Shown here in pieces: positions 1 to 12,875 of a stretch of 64,000 nucleotides of DNA; within the stretch, counting starts at the first letter, position 1; each line of letters opens with the position of its first letter. The notes under the pieces are model-generated. The model did no database searches. It saw only the letters and a list, made by a program, of their open reading frames with translations, and was not told the DNA's origin. Origin of the DNA: Siniperca chuatsi (Eukaryota > Chordata > Actinopteri > Centrarchiformes > Sinipercidae); assembly GCF_020085105.1 (NCBI RefSeq), contig NC_058064.1, positions 17,863,823-17,927,822 of the forward strand, read 5' to 3'. Position numbers and translations under genes: made by a program.

Positions 1-2612
1 GTGTGTGATCTTGTTCTGTGGTCTCAGCGGAGATACAGCTTTTATTTGACACATTTTTTATGTAGGGTACATTGTAACTTGATATAAGATACTATGACTT
101 CAGATTTTTTCACCAAGAAAGAGCAGAAACCGTTCTTTGCTTTCTCCATTCGGTGCCTGCCTGTCTTAATGCATTGCTGAGGTCTTCAGCTGTGGAATAG
201 AACAAAGTTAAACCTGCAACAGAGAGGCTATCAAGAATACACCAATAAAAGCCAGGGAGGGCCATTGGTATTTTAGCACTGAGCAAAGATTACAGAAACA
301 CTTTTTGTTTGTCAGTGTGACAGTTCTTGAGATTTTTCACTTCATGTCTGTGAGATGCCATAAAAGACACTAAAATGAGCATCATGGATGAAATATTACA
401 CTTAAAAAGTATGGCCCACATCACACCATGCTTGTAGCATGCTGTGCATCCTCATGTACCTGCTGATAAAACACGGGCAACTCATCAAAACATCACAGGG
501 TATATTTTTAATATTCTGAAATATACAGTTATGTAACTGAACTGAAGTGGCACATTATGTACTAGATGTGTAATATTTTAGTGTCAGGCTACAGACTAAA
601 ATCTGACAATAACTTGGAATTGCAAATGTTGTTCAGTTAGGAAAGGGACTTGTTTGGTACTCAAATTGCTGTGTGTATGTAGGAGATAGAAGGAAAAAGT
701 ATGATTTGGTTTAGGGCTGATCTAAGACTGAACACTGCCACATGTGTTTACTGCAGAGTGCATGTTGAATAGAATAATGGTTTTCATTACAATAATTTGC
801 CCTGGCTTTAATTTAAGGTTACAATTGAGCCTGGTGTATGCTACACTAGAGCATGAATGTCATGACACAGGCTGTATGTAAATCATCAGACTGACAATCA
901 GTGTGTCAAATAACAATTTTGCTAAAAGCCAAAGTCCATGTCTTCAGCTTGGTGGTATTACACTGGAGATGGGTTGCCTTTTTGCACAACTGAAAATCCT
1001 GGAGAAAGTCAGCATGTAAAGCGTCTCATCTCCCCTTTGAAAGTATCTCTGTGATTCCGTAGTTCTGAAGGGGGCATTAACTTCCACTGTAAAATAAGTT
1101 TTAAAATCAATCATACGCCTACAAAAAAAGCCAATTCTAAGAGCAAAAACGGACGAGTGAAAATAATTTTCCAACATCAACCTCAGCTAGAAGAGTACAC
1201 TCAGTAGAGTGCAGACACCCGGCAGGTCTGGTATCACCAAATGGCATATGAATAACACGCCAATGTCTTAAGTATTATCACAACACCTTTTTTTGCTTTT
1301 CCCGTGTCATTTCACGGCATTTAGGCTCTAACTTATATTGTGCAGAGACAATTTAAACTTCAAAGTGAAAATGCCATCAAAAGAATCCACCAGCACTAAC
1401 ATGACCGCCATGTACGTTGTCCCTAGCGTAGAGATGGGCGGATGATACTAAAGTTTCGAAGCTTGTTTCACTCCTGTGATGCGCACTGTTTCAATACATT
1501 GTGCTGGAGCTTGTGTCAAATGAAGAATATCATCTGAATGTTGACGTCAGTTTGACAGTTTTTTTAAAGTTTTTCAGCTAAACTGTGATCTGCACATTAG
1601 TGGGATAAGAAGAGATGAGAATAATTGAGAAATATGGCGATGTACATTAGAAAGAAAATCATAAGTATGAGAATATTTCCTCCTGATACCAAGTAATAAT
1701 GTAATAAAAGTAATAGGCTAATTTAATGAATATCACTATCCAATCACATCACATTGCGACTGAACTGTCACATAAACATCAACCATGAAGTTTAAAAACG
1801 TGAGCTCATGGTGGCACCCGGACTAAACTACACATTAATGTTTCGTGTCATCAAAAATATTTTATATCTAGGATTTGTTGGACAATGCATAATTATTTTA
1901 CTGTAACATATTGCACAATAACATCTATATTTAATGCAGCACTTCTGACTGCACTATTAGACTGATGGGTCTAGTAGTATGAGAGATTAGCTACGAACAG
2001 ATGACACACACACACACACACGACCAATAACGTGATCCCCTCCAGGCTTACAACAAATATGCACTCGTCTTATTGCACATCACTTGTCGTGTTGGCTGGA
2101 AAGGTTCAGGTGTGATGAGTAAACATTTGGAGGTTAAGAAGGTGAGGCCAGTTAAGACCATGTGGCTCTCACTGATACCCACCTCCTATAGCAAAGCAGC
2201 TGAGAGAGCAACTTCTGCCAATAGACAGGCCTTGGTTACATCTCAGCCAACAAGACCTTTCTAATGATGATGATTTTGTAAGAAATAGCTGCTTTTTGGG
2301 GCGGGGGGATAGACATCATTCCTCTAATATAGTATGTGTAAATAAGCTTCTCAGGATTTTCAGGAACACAGATGTTCACTCGTAACTGTTTCAAGTCTGA
2401 GGTGTGGTCCTGTTTTTGTGCTTTTCCGAAAACATTGGCACACCAATACTGATCATTTGCTCACATGAATAGTTGGTAGTAGGTGTTAATAATATTTTAC
2501 ATCCTAAGGTCATAGGAGGAACTGTGACTGTCTTTATATGAATGAGGATCATCACTTGATGATGTCTCCATTTATTATATATTAATTCATATTTATTTGA
2601 ATTCTTCCACAG
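1..2612 (+). other. arid2: arid2 intron (noncoding stretch)
   Basis: I see no coding exon in this stretch. It lies directly before an exon that opens with a good acceptor, so it is read as intron of arid2; the large upstream exons lie outside the window. The sequence is AT-rich. The only simple repeat I note is a short CA run at about 2009-2030. Short open frames here resemble nothing I know and lack paired splice signals. Confidence 0.6.
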
Positions 2613-4796
2613 CCTACCTTTACCCCGTCCCCGCCCCCTGTATCCCAGCCTGCACCAGCGGGTAACCACAGCCCTCACCTCCCAGCACAGCAAACCCCTG
2701 CAGCACCGCCAGAGCAAAGCAGGAAAGCAGGGCAGAACTTTAAGTGTCTGTGGCAATCCTGTAAACGGTACGTGTCGAAGACAGACAGGCTGTCTCTCGT
2801 TCATAATTATCCTGAGCTGTCGAGCATCTGCTGATTTGTTCTGGTTTCTTCTTTAGGTGGTTCGAAACGCCGTCTCAGGTGTTTTACCACGCAGCAACGC
2901 AACATGGTGGAAAAGGTGTGTATGGAGGCCATTGTCTATGGGAGGGATGTGAACCTTTTCCCCGGCAGAGACTGTCCTTCATCACACATCTACAGGTAAG
3001 ACTCCCTCCACTTTCTCTGTGGCTGGTAGTGGAAGACTGGTCGTACAGGGAATCTCTTTTTTGCTCTTTTTATAGTACCAATATTATAGCAACAACAAAA
3101 TACTGTACAAGGTTTATCTGAATTGTTTCCGCTCTTTGTTTTCCAGGATAAGCACTGTTCTCGAGAGGCTTTGCTGGCTGGACTCAAACTAGAGGAGCAG
3201 CAGGCGCAAAGTCCCAATCAGACTTCTTCCCAGTGCGTACACCTTTCTCTATTATTCTTGATACATGCTTGATGCCTGAAACTACACTTTATACCTGTTT
3301 GTGCTTGAACTCATTTTGTTTTGCATTGACTGGTTGATTTCATTCGGGTCCAGTGTGCCAAGATGTAGTTTTAAATAGTAGATAAAATGACATTTCCCCA
3401 CCAACAGTGGGGATATTTGAGAAATGACATTGATGTGTTGTGTGTATGCTTGATGTGTTGCAAAGGACTCCGCCAGTGGCAGGCAGTACTCCGGCACCGC
3501 GAGCACCGAAAGCAATTGTGAATCATCCGAGCGCAGCTCTCATGGCCCTACGCAGAGGCTCTCGAAACCTGGTCTTCAGGGATTTCACTGTGAGTAGAAC
3601 AATCAGAATCAGAAATGCTTTATTGATCCCCGAGGGGAAACTCTTTAATGACAATGGCATTCCCAAGCCTGACCATTGTCACATTTCTCCCTGATTTTCC
3701 ATAAAACTCACACACACTCTTTTGTCTGACTTATAAAGAAAGCTCTTGGTTGGCTTCTCCCTGATTTTCCATAAAACACACACTTTTGTCTGACTTAAAG
3801 CTCTTGGTTGGCTGAGGTGGACATAAGCTGCTCTGAAGCTTTTAAATCCCACTGTTTCTTTCTTTGGTAGTTTCCAAAGGTTGGAATCTGCACCAAAATG
3901 CTTTGAACATTGTTTTATTTAATTTCCCATTAGACTCTACACAATTTCTGCATGTGTAGAATACCCATCATTTTGCATATTATAGCATTTGCAACTGTAA
4001 AGAATACTTATTTGGACAGGTAAGACAATAATGAATTTTCATTTTTCTAGTTGTAATAGTGACATGGCAACAAGATGAGTATTCTTACACACTTTTCTGT
4101 CCTAAAAATGGTATATCACTTACAAACAAGTGCCTGTCTTCATCTGCCACTCCTACTGAACCTCTATCACCTATGGCAGTAGAACCATGAATAGATTTCT
4201 GGTTTGTTTCCTCTCCTAGGATGAGAAAGAGGGACCAGTGACCAAACACATACGACTAACTGCTGCCTTAACGTTAAAGAACATCGCCAAGCACTCTGAC
4301 TGTGGTCGCATGTAAGTGTCCTGCTGGCGTTGAGGAGGCGTTGAGTGCACTTTCTGGTTTTTGCTGCTGTTTGTTAATTTGCCTTGTGACTAGAAAGATG
4401 TCATGACTATTTAAAAAAAACACCTGACAGTATAATGCAATCCAATACGACACACATGCAATGAATACTACCTTTGTGGAGCTTAAATGTTCCAGCAATT
4501 GTCAGAGGTGATTCAGCCAGTTATTAGTGTTGTGGTGGATTGCATTATATTGTCAGCTGTATCAGTGTTTCAGTTATTTTGATCACTTCCTGGTGTTTGG
4601 ATGAAGATTTGGTTTCTTTGTGGAATGTAGAAGAACGCTCTAACTTTAGTTGTGTGTTTGTCTTTCTCCCCACTTGTCTCTCAGGTTGGTAAAGAGGCAT
4701 GAGACGCACCTCTCTGTGCTCGCGCTAAGTAACATGGAGGTTTCCACCACGCTCGCCAAATGCCTTTACGAACTGACGCGCTCGCTCCAGGCTTAA
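2613..4796 (+). CDS. arid2: arid2, last six coding exons (PBAF subunit ARID2/BAF200), 5' partial
   Basis: Exons: 2613-2767, 2857-2995, 3147-3232, 3466-3589, 4220-4311 and 4685-4796, all with GT-AG borders. They join into 708 nt, giving 235 residues and a TAA at 4794-4796. The product is the C-terminus of ARID2, the subunit that distinguishes the PBAF SWI/SNF chromatin remodeler, acting in the nucleus. Two adjacent C2H2 fingers are visible: CLWQSC followed by FYHAATQH (exons 1-2), then CLWEGC followed by THLQDKH (exons 2-3). Next come a segment containing [20 protein letters not shown] and the closing helical part with [17 protein letters not shown]. All are close to my memory of human ARID2. 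The extreme C-terminus is shorter than human, ending soon after CLYEL. The third exon uses a GTGCGT donor, chosen because it alone keeps frame with the next exon. The ARID, RFX and LXXLL regions lie upstream of the window. Confidence 0.95.
3601..3646. repeat. Rex3/RTE-like LINE tail remnant
   Basis: A short AATCAGAATC...TTTATTGATCCCCGAGGGGAAA stretch lies in an arid2 intron. It resembles the widespread fish repeat tail usually assigned to Rex3/RTE LINEs. Only about 45 bases are recognisable, and they carry no coding sequence. Confidence 0.5.
3685..3813. repeat. 70-bp tandem duplication in arid2 intron
   Basis: A 70-bp unit beginning TTCTCCCTGATTTTCCATAA and ending CTCTTGGTTGGC occurs at 3685-3754. 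It is repeated directly at 3755-3813. The second unit has lost about 11 bases but is otherwise almost identical, so the duplication is recent. Confidence 0.85.
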
Positions 4797-6310
4797 CGCC
4801 AAAAGGACAACCCCCTCCTCACCCCACCACCCCCATTCCTCTCCTGAGAGGAGAAAGCTGCCGGTGAGGCGTAGCGGGTCTGCAGGGGGAGCAGAGACCC
4901 TCCTTCTGCCGCGCCTGGCACCCTCAATCCCCTCTCGTCCCTCACCTCCTTCCTCGCCAACCTGTGTTCAAACACCCGCCCTCCCCCATCCACACACACA
5001 CACACACACAAAAAAAAACTGCCACGGGGTCTTCCACCAGCTGCCCACCAGGGGGAGCTCTTTAAGACTGCTTCCCCAAGGGACTCCACCGACGAAACCC
5101 CAAACACGAGCACATTTTGTTCATGTTTTTTTGTTATTTTTATTCTTCTCTTCGTCCCGTGAACTGATGTGTGCGTTGGAGCGAGTGGCGGTCGACTGAT
5201 GAGTACGCGTGGGCGGGGAGGGCGGCGGGGCTATAGTAGGTGTCCCACTGAGTAGGGTGGAGGAGGACTCAGCTGGCAACTGGAGCAGAGAATTTTTTTT
5301 TTTTTTCCTTTAGAAACTTGGTAGCTTGGTTTTCTTACTTGAGTCAATATATTTTCACTTATTTATTATTGAAATGAATACCATTACAATTAATGAAAAA
5401 GAATCTTGTAAATATGTTGTGAATATATATAAAGAAGATCCTCTTTCATGCCGATGCAGCCACTGGAGAACTTGCTCTGTGGAGTAATAGAAGCATTACT
5501 TTGGTAGGATTGAATAAAGTAGTAAGTTTTTTTTTTTTTGTTTGTTTTTGTTTTCTTGCTTTTTTATGATCCTTGGTCACTTGTATCTAATGTGATTCTA
5601 TACTCAGCAGTGGATGAATGTACTTAAAAACCTGTAAATAATTCTGCAAAGGTACTGATGCTGTAAAGCTTAGGGAGGGGGAAAAACAGTTTTTTGTGGA
5701 ACTGTGACATTTTTTGTATTATAATACCTTGTAGAACTCATTTTGCTGGCTGAAAGAGTATGGAATAATATATCTCATGTCATTTTGTAGAAGAAAAAAA
5801 AATATTGAAGGTATTCTCTTCCCTTCCTCTTCCCTCACACACCCTCCCCTCAACACGCACACACAAAAGTAACATATATCCACTGTAAGCGTTTTGTCAT
5901 TGTACGGGCACAGTGCGCGTACCAAAATTTTTTTGTATTTGTAAATTGGTTTAAATACATGGAGTTTTTATACAGGTTTTCTCCTGTGTTCTTTGCTTTA
6001 CGTGCAGGTATGATATTTTCTTCACTACTTTTTTCTATCTTAATATAGTGTGGAGTTTTATTGTACTATTTTTTCATTCTTAATACCATGCCACATTCCG
6101 GCTCACGTCCTCAGACTGTCCTCTCTACCGTGTGTTGTGTAACATTTATGACTGCCTGTCGTATTAGCATCTGACCGGGGCGACCCAACCATCCTCATTT
6201 CTGCGGTGTCAGTAGGATGTGTGACTATACATAGACCTAACAGTCTGTTAGAGATTGGCTTTATTTACTTTGGTGACTGTTTATAGTTTTTAAATAAAAC
6301 ACTGAACATT
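4797..6310 (+). other. arid2: arid2 3' UTR with two candidate poly(A) signals
   Basis: This is the noncoding sequence after the arid2 stop. AATAAA hexamers occur at 5513-5518 and 6293-6298, so a short and a long 3' end are both plausible. A CA run at about 4981-5009 and several poly-T tracts are present. The proximal signal is followed by a T-rich stretch, which suits cleavage there. Which end is used cannot be decided from sequence. Confidence 0.6.
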
Positions 6311-6436
6311 TTGCTTTGGTTTTACGCTTGTTTCTTCCCCCACCAATTTTCTCAAAGTGCATACTGCACTGATTCCCAAACGGGTACTTGTATTCCAGTT
6401 GATACTTATGCAACTAATTTGGAAAAAAAATAAAAA

Positions 6437-6790
6437 TAATCCATATATTGAGTGAGCTGTAACACCTGAACACTGCCTGTGGTTGCAACTGAGTTGTAGC
6501 TAGCTAAAAGTAATGGATAAATGGTTGAAACATCCAGCTTCTGTCATTCCAAGTGGTAGTTGTACAAAGGCAAACTTGACCAAATCGACCTAAACATTGA
6601 CAGTTCCGTTGTGTGAAATCATTATTGTGACAGTAACCATTCTTATATAATCAGTACTCATAAATAACAATAATACAACTTCAGCTGAACACATTTGGAA
6701 CACGTCAATGAAGGGGTGCTTGAGTTCATCTGACAGGGCTGACGGGAAACCGGTGGTGTAGAGAACAACTGAGTACGAGTCTGCTCCTGG
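6437..6790 (-). mobile_element. Inverted fragment of the 45.5-46.3 kb DNA-transposon family
   Basis: The reverse complement near 6500-6545 (AGAAGCTGGATGTTTCAACC, then a CCATTACTTTTAGCTA-like stretch) matches the element at 45.7 kb. The piece at 6690-6760 (CAATGAAGGGGTGCTTGAGT) matches the reverse complement of 45.55 kb. This copy lacks most of the minisatellite core and is noncoding. Confidence 0.65.
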
Positions 6791-6799
6791 ATTCATCGG

Positions 6800-9385
6800 C
6801 TCCCTGTGTCGTGTGCTAAATAAGAGACGTCTGAACAGATGCCAGTGTTTTTAATATTCAGCACTCTGTTTTCATGGTTGGTAGCTGAGACTTCAAACAG
6901 CCCTCTTGTCTGATATAACCTAACAAGCTCCATTTGCTGGCAAGCTCATCCTTTTGTTCTGTTTAACCACTGGACATTTTCCTTTTGGCTCGTTCCTTTC
7001 AACATAATTGAATTGTTAATGACTTTGCTGAGCGCTCCGCTTCCCACAGCTCCCAAAACATACTTTGTGTTTAATCTTACATTACAGAGAACTTTCTCTA
7101 TTCATCAAAAGACTGTACAGCGTCACATTTTGTTGGTTCTCAAAGCATAATGTGAGATCCTTCTGTGAGTTCATTTTTGCTTCCATGTTTGTTACTCAGT
7201 GCTCGTTGTTGTGCTGTTCCTGCATTCAGTCAAAAAGTGCAGGGACTACTGTGTATTTGCTGCTGACGTTTGGGTCCAATAGCTGGTGCTCTCTTTGCAG
7301 TTATGGTAGCTATCACTGCTCATGTTAACAACCACAAATGTAAGACACAAAACGTCATGTTTAGAACAAAACTCATGCAGTGAAAATGTGAAATTGACTT
7401 CCAGACAAACCAAGCAAGTGCTGGTCTTTGAAACAATAATATGCAAAAGCTTCTGCAGCACTATCTGATTTTAATTTTCAAATGAGGAGCCACAAAGCAT
7501 TTTAAGGAGTAGCTTCAATTGTATAGTGTGGTGACCTTCCTTTATAAGGTAAGTAAAAGAAAGTAACATATTACTTAGAGTAACTTCTCTAACCAGTGTT
7601 TCCGTTCCATGCAGATTTATATTCATTTTGAAAGTATCAAAAGTGTTACTATGTTATCATGTCTGACTTGATGCAGTGTCTCGCTGTGGCCACTGGAGGG
7701 CAGTGAATAATCACGATTCTGCATGCAACATGTCAACCGTCAGCTGCACCAGCATGCAGGCAGACAGGAAAACACAATCTTCTGACCAAAAATCAATTAT
7801 TAAATAACTTTAAGCCTGTATTCATTGATTTTTTTTTGTTTTTTGGCTACCCGAGGACAGCGCAAGAAGCTGCAAACACAACATTGACACATTAGAAACG
7901 TATAAAGTTTATATGGCGAACATGCTAGCAAACATTGGCTTATTTACACGTCGGGCAGACACAGAGCAACATTAGCATTGATTTTGGAGTCGTGTTTGTG
8001 TCTTCCTGATGAATGTAAGTCCAGAAATCACTCTCCTTTAGTTCTGTTTTGTTTCCCACCACTTCCTGAGGGAAATATCTGGCTCTTTAGCCGCCAACTG
8101 CTCCACTTTGTTCTCCAGCTACATGCTAAGTTTGTCTGTTATTTGGTGCTGGCCAGATAGCGAACTGTAAGTTTATGTGAGCTTTTTCGCTGCAAACAGC
8201 CGCCTGCTGTGTCCGGTTAAGAAGCTGATGAGAGCTGTGAGACTCAACAACACAGTGAAGTGAAAGAGGCTATAAAGTGTGTAGACGGGAGGGCAGCTGC
8301 AGAGATGGTGATAATTCTCTGTGGGTTTGTCACTACGAGACACCTTTCACATTACATGGGTCATTTGTTTCATTTTTAGTACAAAAACATTGATTTAAGT
8401 GATATGTTTTTTCCCAGTATTGATGTTACTTTGTTGTTTTTAATAATCGCACTAATAGTGACTTGTACACACTGATATTAATAACAGTTTTATTGACATT
8501 TGAACTGTGTGTTAGCCAGTGTTCACTGTAGGGCAGTGAACACTCATGTTTCCAAATACACTCATGTCAACCAACAGCTCTCATACTTACACTTCCCATC
8601 AAAACTTTCAAAATAAAATCATCAAAAGAAATGTTGAAAAAAGTTTTCCCAAATATGTTATCGCATCTGACTTGATGCATTGTACTGAACATTAACGCTG
8701 CATGATAGCCACAAATGCATTTATTACATTGCAGTTCCTCTCTGTGACCACTGGTGGGCAGTGAACACTCATGTTTAGATTAGACAAAATCTCTCTGGGC
8801 TCACTTTTTTTTTTTCTTATGTCTGTGCTGGCTAATTTTATGTGGACACATCTGACAGCTTTAACCAAAGAAGTTCTTCCTCAGGTAAAATGAAAGAAGT
8901 GAACACACCTTATGATATCTTGCGTATCTTGTATCAGCCAGTGTAATACAGAATAACCTATAATCAATAAGATAATACACTGATTTGGCCACTTCTGTGT
9001 GCCAATAAACAGATGTACTATTATATTGTTTTACTTGGACTGAACAGACCTAGATGTGGATTTCTTTCACCTGATATAGAAGTGGTCTTTGATGGGGACT
9101 GGGACTTTGGACCATCCCTACTGCACTCACCAATGTTCAATACCCTGTTAAACACTTAGATATAGATATAGATATTAAACATTTAAGACTTGATTTGTCT
9201 GAATCAGCAAATCAAATATGTATAAATATGGGAGACAACAAGCAAATCACGTCAGTTATGTCCATATTAAATGAAGTGGAAATGGAATACAGTTTTTGGC
9301 TACTCTACCAACTGTTGCTGTTACTTCTTTGTTATGTGAATGCCACCAGAGGGATAAATCCAGTCTGCTTTGTAATGCTCGGTGG
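6800..9385. other. arid2-scaf11 intergenic stretch, repeat-bearing
   Basis: I see no gene here. A CCACTGGAGGGCAGTG-type motif recurs near 7690 and 8750, with a weaker form near 8530. The part at 7840-8160 is a dispersed repeat listed separately. The rest is AT-rich unique-looking sequence. Confidence 0.6.
7840..8160 (+). repeat. Dispersed noncoding repeat, copy 1 of 3
   Basis: Landmarks in order are AAACACAACATTGACA, ATATGGCGAACATGCTAGCA, a TTATTTACAC stretch, and a segment ending with TCTGGCTCTTTAGCCGCCAA. The same order recurs at 23755-24056, and in inverted orientation at about 51420-51650. No open frame is shared, so it behaves like a nonautonomous element or old repeat. I could not define its ends. 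Confidence 0.7.
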
Positions 9386-9404
9386 TTCCGGTAGGGGGCG
9401 CCAG
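9386..9404. promoter_or_regulatory. CTCF-like motif next to the scaf11 promoter
   Basis: The sequence TTCCGGTAGGGGGCGCCAGC fits the core of the vertebrate CTCF consensus, centred on AGGGGGCGC. It sits about 30 bases before the inferred first exon of scaf11, a usual place for such sites. Motif match alone does not show binding. Confidence 0.4.
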
Positions 9405-9575
9405 CTGCACCAACTCTCCGACCGCGAGACATGTGGCTGAGACTTTCTGAAAGCTACGCTTCGTTTTTAGCCAAAAACAATTCCCGGATTGTGCGATTCG
9501 TCAGCATTTCATAGCAGGAGTTTGGACGCTAAAAATAGTTTACTAGGTGCAAACCAGCCGCAGTAGCACTTAAAG
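9405..9575 (+). promoter_or_regulatory. scaf11: scaf11 promoter and noncoding first exon
   Basis: A locally GC-richer stretch with CpGs ends at a strong donor (TAAAG then GTGAGT at 9576). No TATA box is evident. The next plausible acceptor that leads into the coding frame is at 12849, so this is read as a 5' UTR exon. An ATG at 9429 opens a 26-codon frame closing with TAG; whether it is a real upstream ORF depends on where transcription starts. Confidence 0.55.
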
Positions 9576-12500
9576 GTGAGTAACAACACTTGCCGCAAGC
9601 TAACTAGAGCTAAGTGCTAGCAAGCTAAAAGCGACGTAAGCAGGTGCTGTTGTTCAAAGCAGCTAGGTAGTTAGCTTTCAGCTGAACTCGATTGCTGCTA
9701 GCTAGCTGACTTATGACCTTCAGTGTAATCATCGTTGCTAATATTAGACACAATTTAGCCGTGTTTACTGCCGTGCTAACAACAACCAGCTAGCTCGTAG
9801 GTAGCTGTGTTTTTAGCTAGCACTAGCTGTCTGGCTAACCAACAACAACCATGTTGTCAACGTCGTGTTGGCACTGGTTGATCAAGTTGGTGCTAATTTT
9901 GTGTCTCCAGGAGCCAGGCCGTGCTGGCTCAAAACAGCAGCAAGCTTTCACAAGTATCTGCCTGCCAACTGAACTGCTATTTAGTTACACAAATCACCCC
10001 ATTTCATGTAAGTTGCTTACGTAAGGATTTAATCTGATGTTAGACTAACGCTAAGGCTTTCAGGCATATATGTTACAAGTTATCCGTTATGCTAAATGTG
10101 TAACTGTTAAGTTGAAATGACAGTTGGAGGAGAAGGCTAGTGACTAATGGCTTGTGTTGACTTGGTTTATTTTAAGTGTTTAGAAATTAAACCTTAGGGT
10201 CCCCCCCGGTCTGAGTCTGTTAAATAGTTTTCACTTTGACAAATTTTAAGATCGTCACAATGAAAACGGTCAGAGCAAAGACTAGTTCTGGGCCAGCAAT
10301 CAGAGGCTTAAAATCTCCGGCAGAAGCTTCCTGCTCACCGTCAGCAGGCCTGCTGCAGTTTGTTCACCATGACTCTGATGGTAAATAACAATTAAGTCTG
10401 CAATCTGGACGTTAAAACCTGAAAAACACAAGTGAAAAGAGCATTCAAACTTAACCTGGTCACAAATCTTGTCAGTAGTTGTCTGTATTGGTTTTAGGCC
10501 ACTGTCGTCTGTCCCTGTTGCCAAACAAAGTGAGTATCAAATGGAAAAATATTTCACTTTCACTTCCAGAGTTAAATTAATCACAAGAAGGTTTAAAAGT
10601 TTAAGATTAGGGCTTCAACTAACAACACTGATTTCCATTATATCTATCAAATGTATACGTTGTACATTTTCTGTGTAATCAATTAATAGTTTAATTTAGT
10701 CTCAAGCAGTGAAACATTACCATCACAACAACCTGACAAATAATTAGACCAGGCCAAAATGAGCTCATCACATACATATTGTATCAGCATATCACCAATG
10801 AGTAAGAAGAAATGGCAGTACAGAGATACCAAGGATAGGGGTGTCCTAGTAACCTAGTGGTTAAGATGGTTTGTATCTCTACTGCCACTGTTAATAAAGG
10901 CCAAAATGCCAAAAAATGTATATATGTTTCATTTTAGAAACTGTCACCATTATGTAGTTTGTCCTCAATATAGCACTAAGAAGTTTATTTTTCAAATGTA
11001 AATAGTTTGGCTCAACACATATCTTTGTCACAATTCTCTAAAAAACATATTTAAGGGATCCCTATCAAATATATTCGTTACACATTTATGTGCATTTCTG
11101 TCAGCTGAAATGTTGTCATATTTTTTCTCAGTCCAAGCTAACCAATCACAGTTCTTGCCGTTTCCGTGTGGTATCTCCGTAGCCCCGACGTAGCATGTTA
11201 TCAGGCTTCACCTTTTTAATACCTGCTTCTGCTCTTACACATTTCCATACAATGCAGTTTTTCTGTGTTAATACAAACAGTGTTAATAACTTGTAATTTT
11301 AACAGCCATCAAAAGAGAGTGGCAGTGTCATGAGTCATGGGTAGACCTGTATGCTGGGATAATATTGGCTTTTCAGCATATACAGCAACAACAGTTTTTG
11401 TGCCTGCTCTGCATAAAGGTTGTTTAAAATGTGTATCAATAGGAATGACAGGAAGACATGAAAATTGACAAACATTAGGGTACAGAATATTGGTAGAAAA
11501 TATTGGCTGTTGGCAGACTTAATCCATCAATATGTATTAGTCGCAAAACATAAATATGTCTATCTAGTCTAATAGTTTCTGTACTGCAACAGTATCCAGA
11601 TGAGTTCACCTTACTGTGTGATCAGACAAAACGCAAAGTGAATTTTAGAGGCGGTACGGACTGCATACAAAGGCAATGGAAAGACTAGTTTAGATACAAA
11701 TTCGCTGAAAAGGTTTAAAATGTCTCTCTGTGCTCATCCCGGGGGTTTATGAATCTGCTTCATAAATGTTTAGAGTTCTTAGTTCAGTCAGAGGCTTTGA
11801 ACACAAACATTCAGGCTCACTAGCTAGCTAACTCATTGGTCACATAGGCCTTGTTCAAACTGCCAGCCCAAATCCATTTTTTGGCATATCCAGATTGATT
11901 TTTAGAAAGTTTGGACAGCCAAAAACCACATGAAATGCGATTTTTGCAAATCGGATCCAAGCCACATTTGGAGGTGGTTTGAAATGCGATCCAGCTGAGC
12001 AGAATCCATGCTGTGCGCTGTCAAGACGCGGTGCAGAACTCCTCCGTCGCTGAGTTTGTCTGGTGCGACGGAGAAGTTCTACAGCGCGATTGTTTGGAGG
12101 ACGATATGATGGGTCTCCAGAGCGTACGTAATTACTGATGCCTACGTCGTTACCACGGCAACGTTTGAAAGCACCAACAGTCATATTGTCACTGTGACAT
12201 AGAGCCATAATTTAGGTTTTGAAATATTGTGATATTTGATTCTTTTATAACACTCAGGCCCAATAGAGGCATACCTCATCTTGTCTTATATTGATTGATT
12301 GTTGACTGAACAACAATTGGAAGAATAAGGTTTCTCTTTACTTTCGTTTTGTCAGTAGTATGTTTAATTTTGTGACTCAGTCATGGAGGTATGTGTGCAT
12401 GTGGTGGTAGAGTTTATTGTTTTGCGTTTTTTTTTTTTTTTTAAAGAATTTGTGGGAGCTAGTAGGGAGTGACCGACCCATCTGAGCAGAGGATGAGATG

Positions 12501-12848
12501 AACATGCAAATCATTAACAGACAAACGTCATACCAAACACACAGCCTCACCTCATCTGAATTGGAGTATCACATCTCACACGTGCTGTTCTAAAACTCCA
12601 TAGTAAGAAGTGTAAACAATGTAAACATTGCCAGCCACTAGTCCTCTTGGAAATGTAAACACAGCAATCCAACAGGTGTCAAATCACTTAAACAAATTGG
12701 TCTTTTACAGTATTTTCGTAGTAGTACTTTAATTTCCCTGTGGGCTAAACAAAACACATAACAGTGTACCTAATCAGCTGTACTCCTCTTCTTTGCACCA
12801 ACAACACGTTCATCTTAATTTTCTCTCCGTCTCTTCTCTGCATTGTAG
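9576..12848 (+). other. scaf11: scaf11 intron 1
   Basis: This noncoding intron joins the 5' UTR exon to the start-codon exon. Its first 270 bases are unusually rich in TAGC/GCTA/AGCTAG words. A repeat-like block occupies about 11850-12205. A weak tRNA-like fragment (TAACCTAGTGGTTAAGA) lies near 10850. I see no other gene. Confidence 0.6.
11845..12205. repeat. Probable MITE-like repeat in scaf11 intron 1
   Basis: The block begins CTTGTTCAAACTGCCAGCCC and contains GATTTTTGCAAATCGGATCC and several CpG-bearing motifs. These are reminiscent of a common fish nonautonomous DNA element. I could not define terminal repeats or target duplications. An open frame on the minus strand across it looks fortuitous. 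Confidence 0.4.
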
Positions 12849-12875
12849 TGGTGATCAGGACAGCCCGAGGCGGAC

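Noticed and set aside
11855..12208. 117-codon minus-strand frame in scaf11 intron 1
   Set aside because: It coincides with a repeat-like block and has no recognisable domain.
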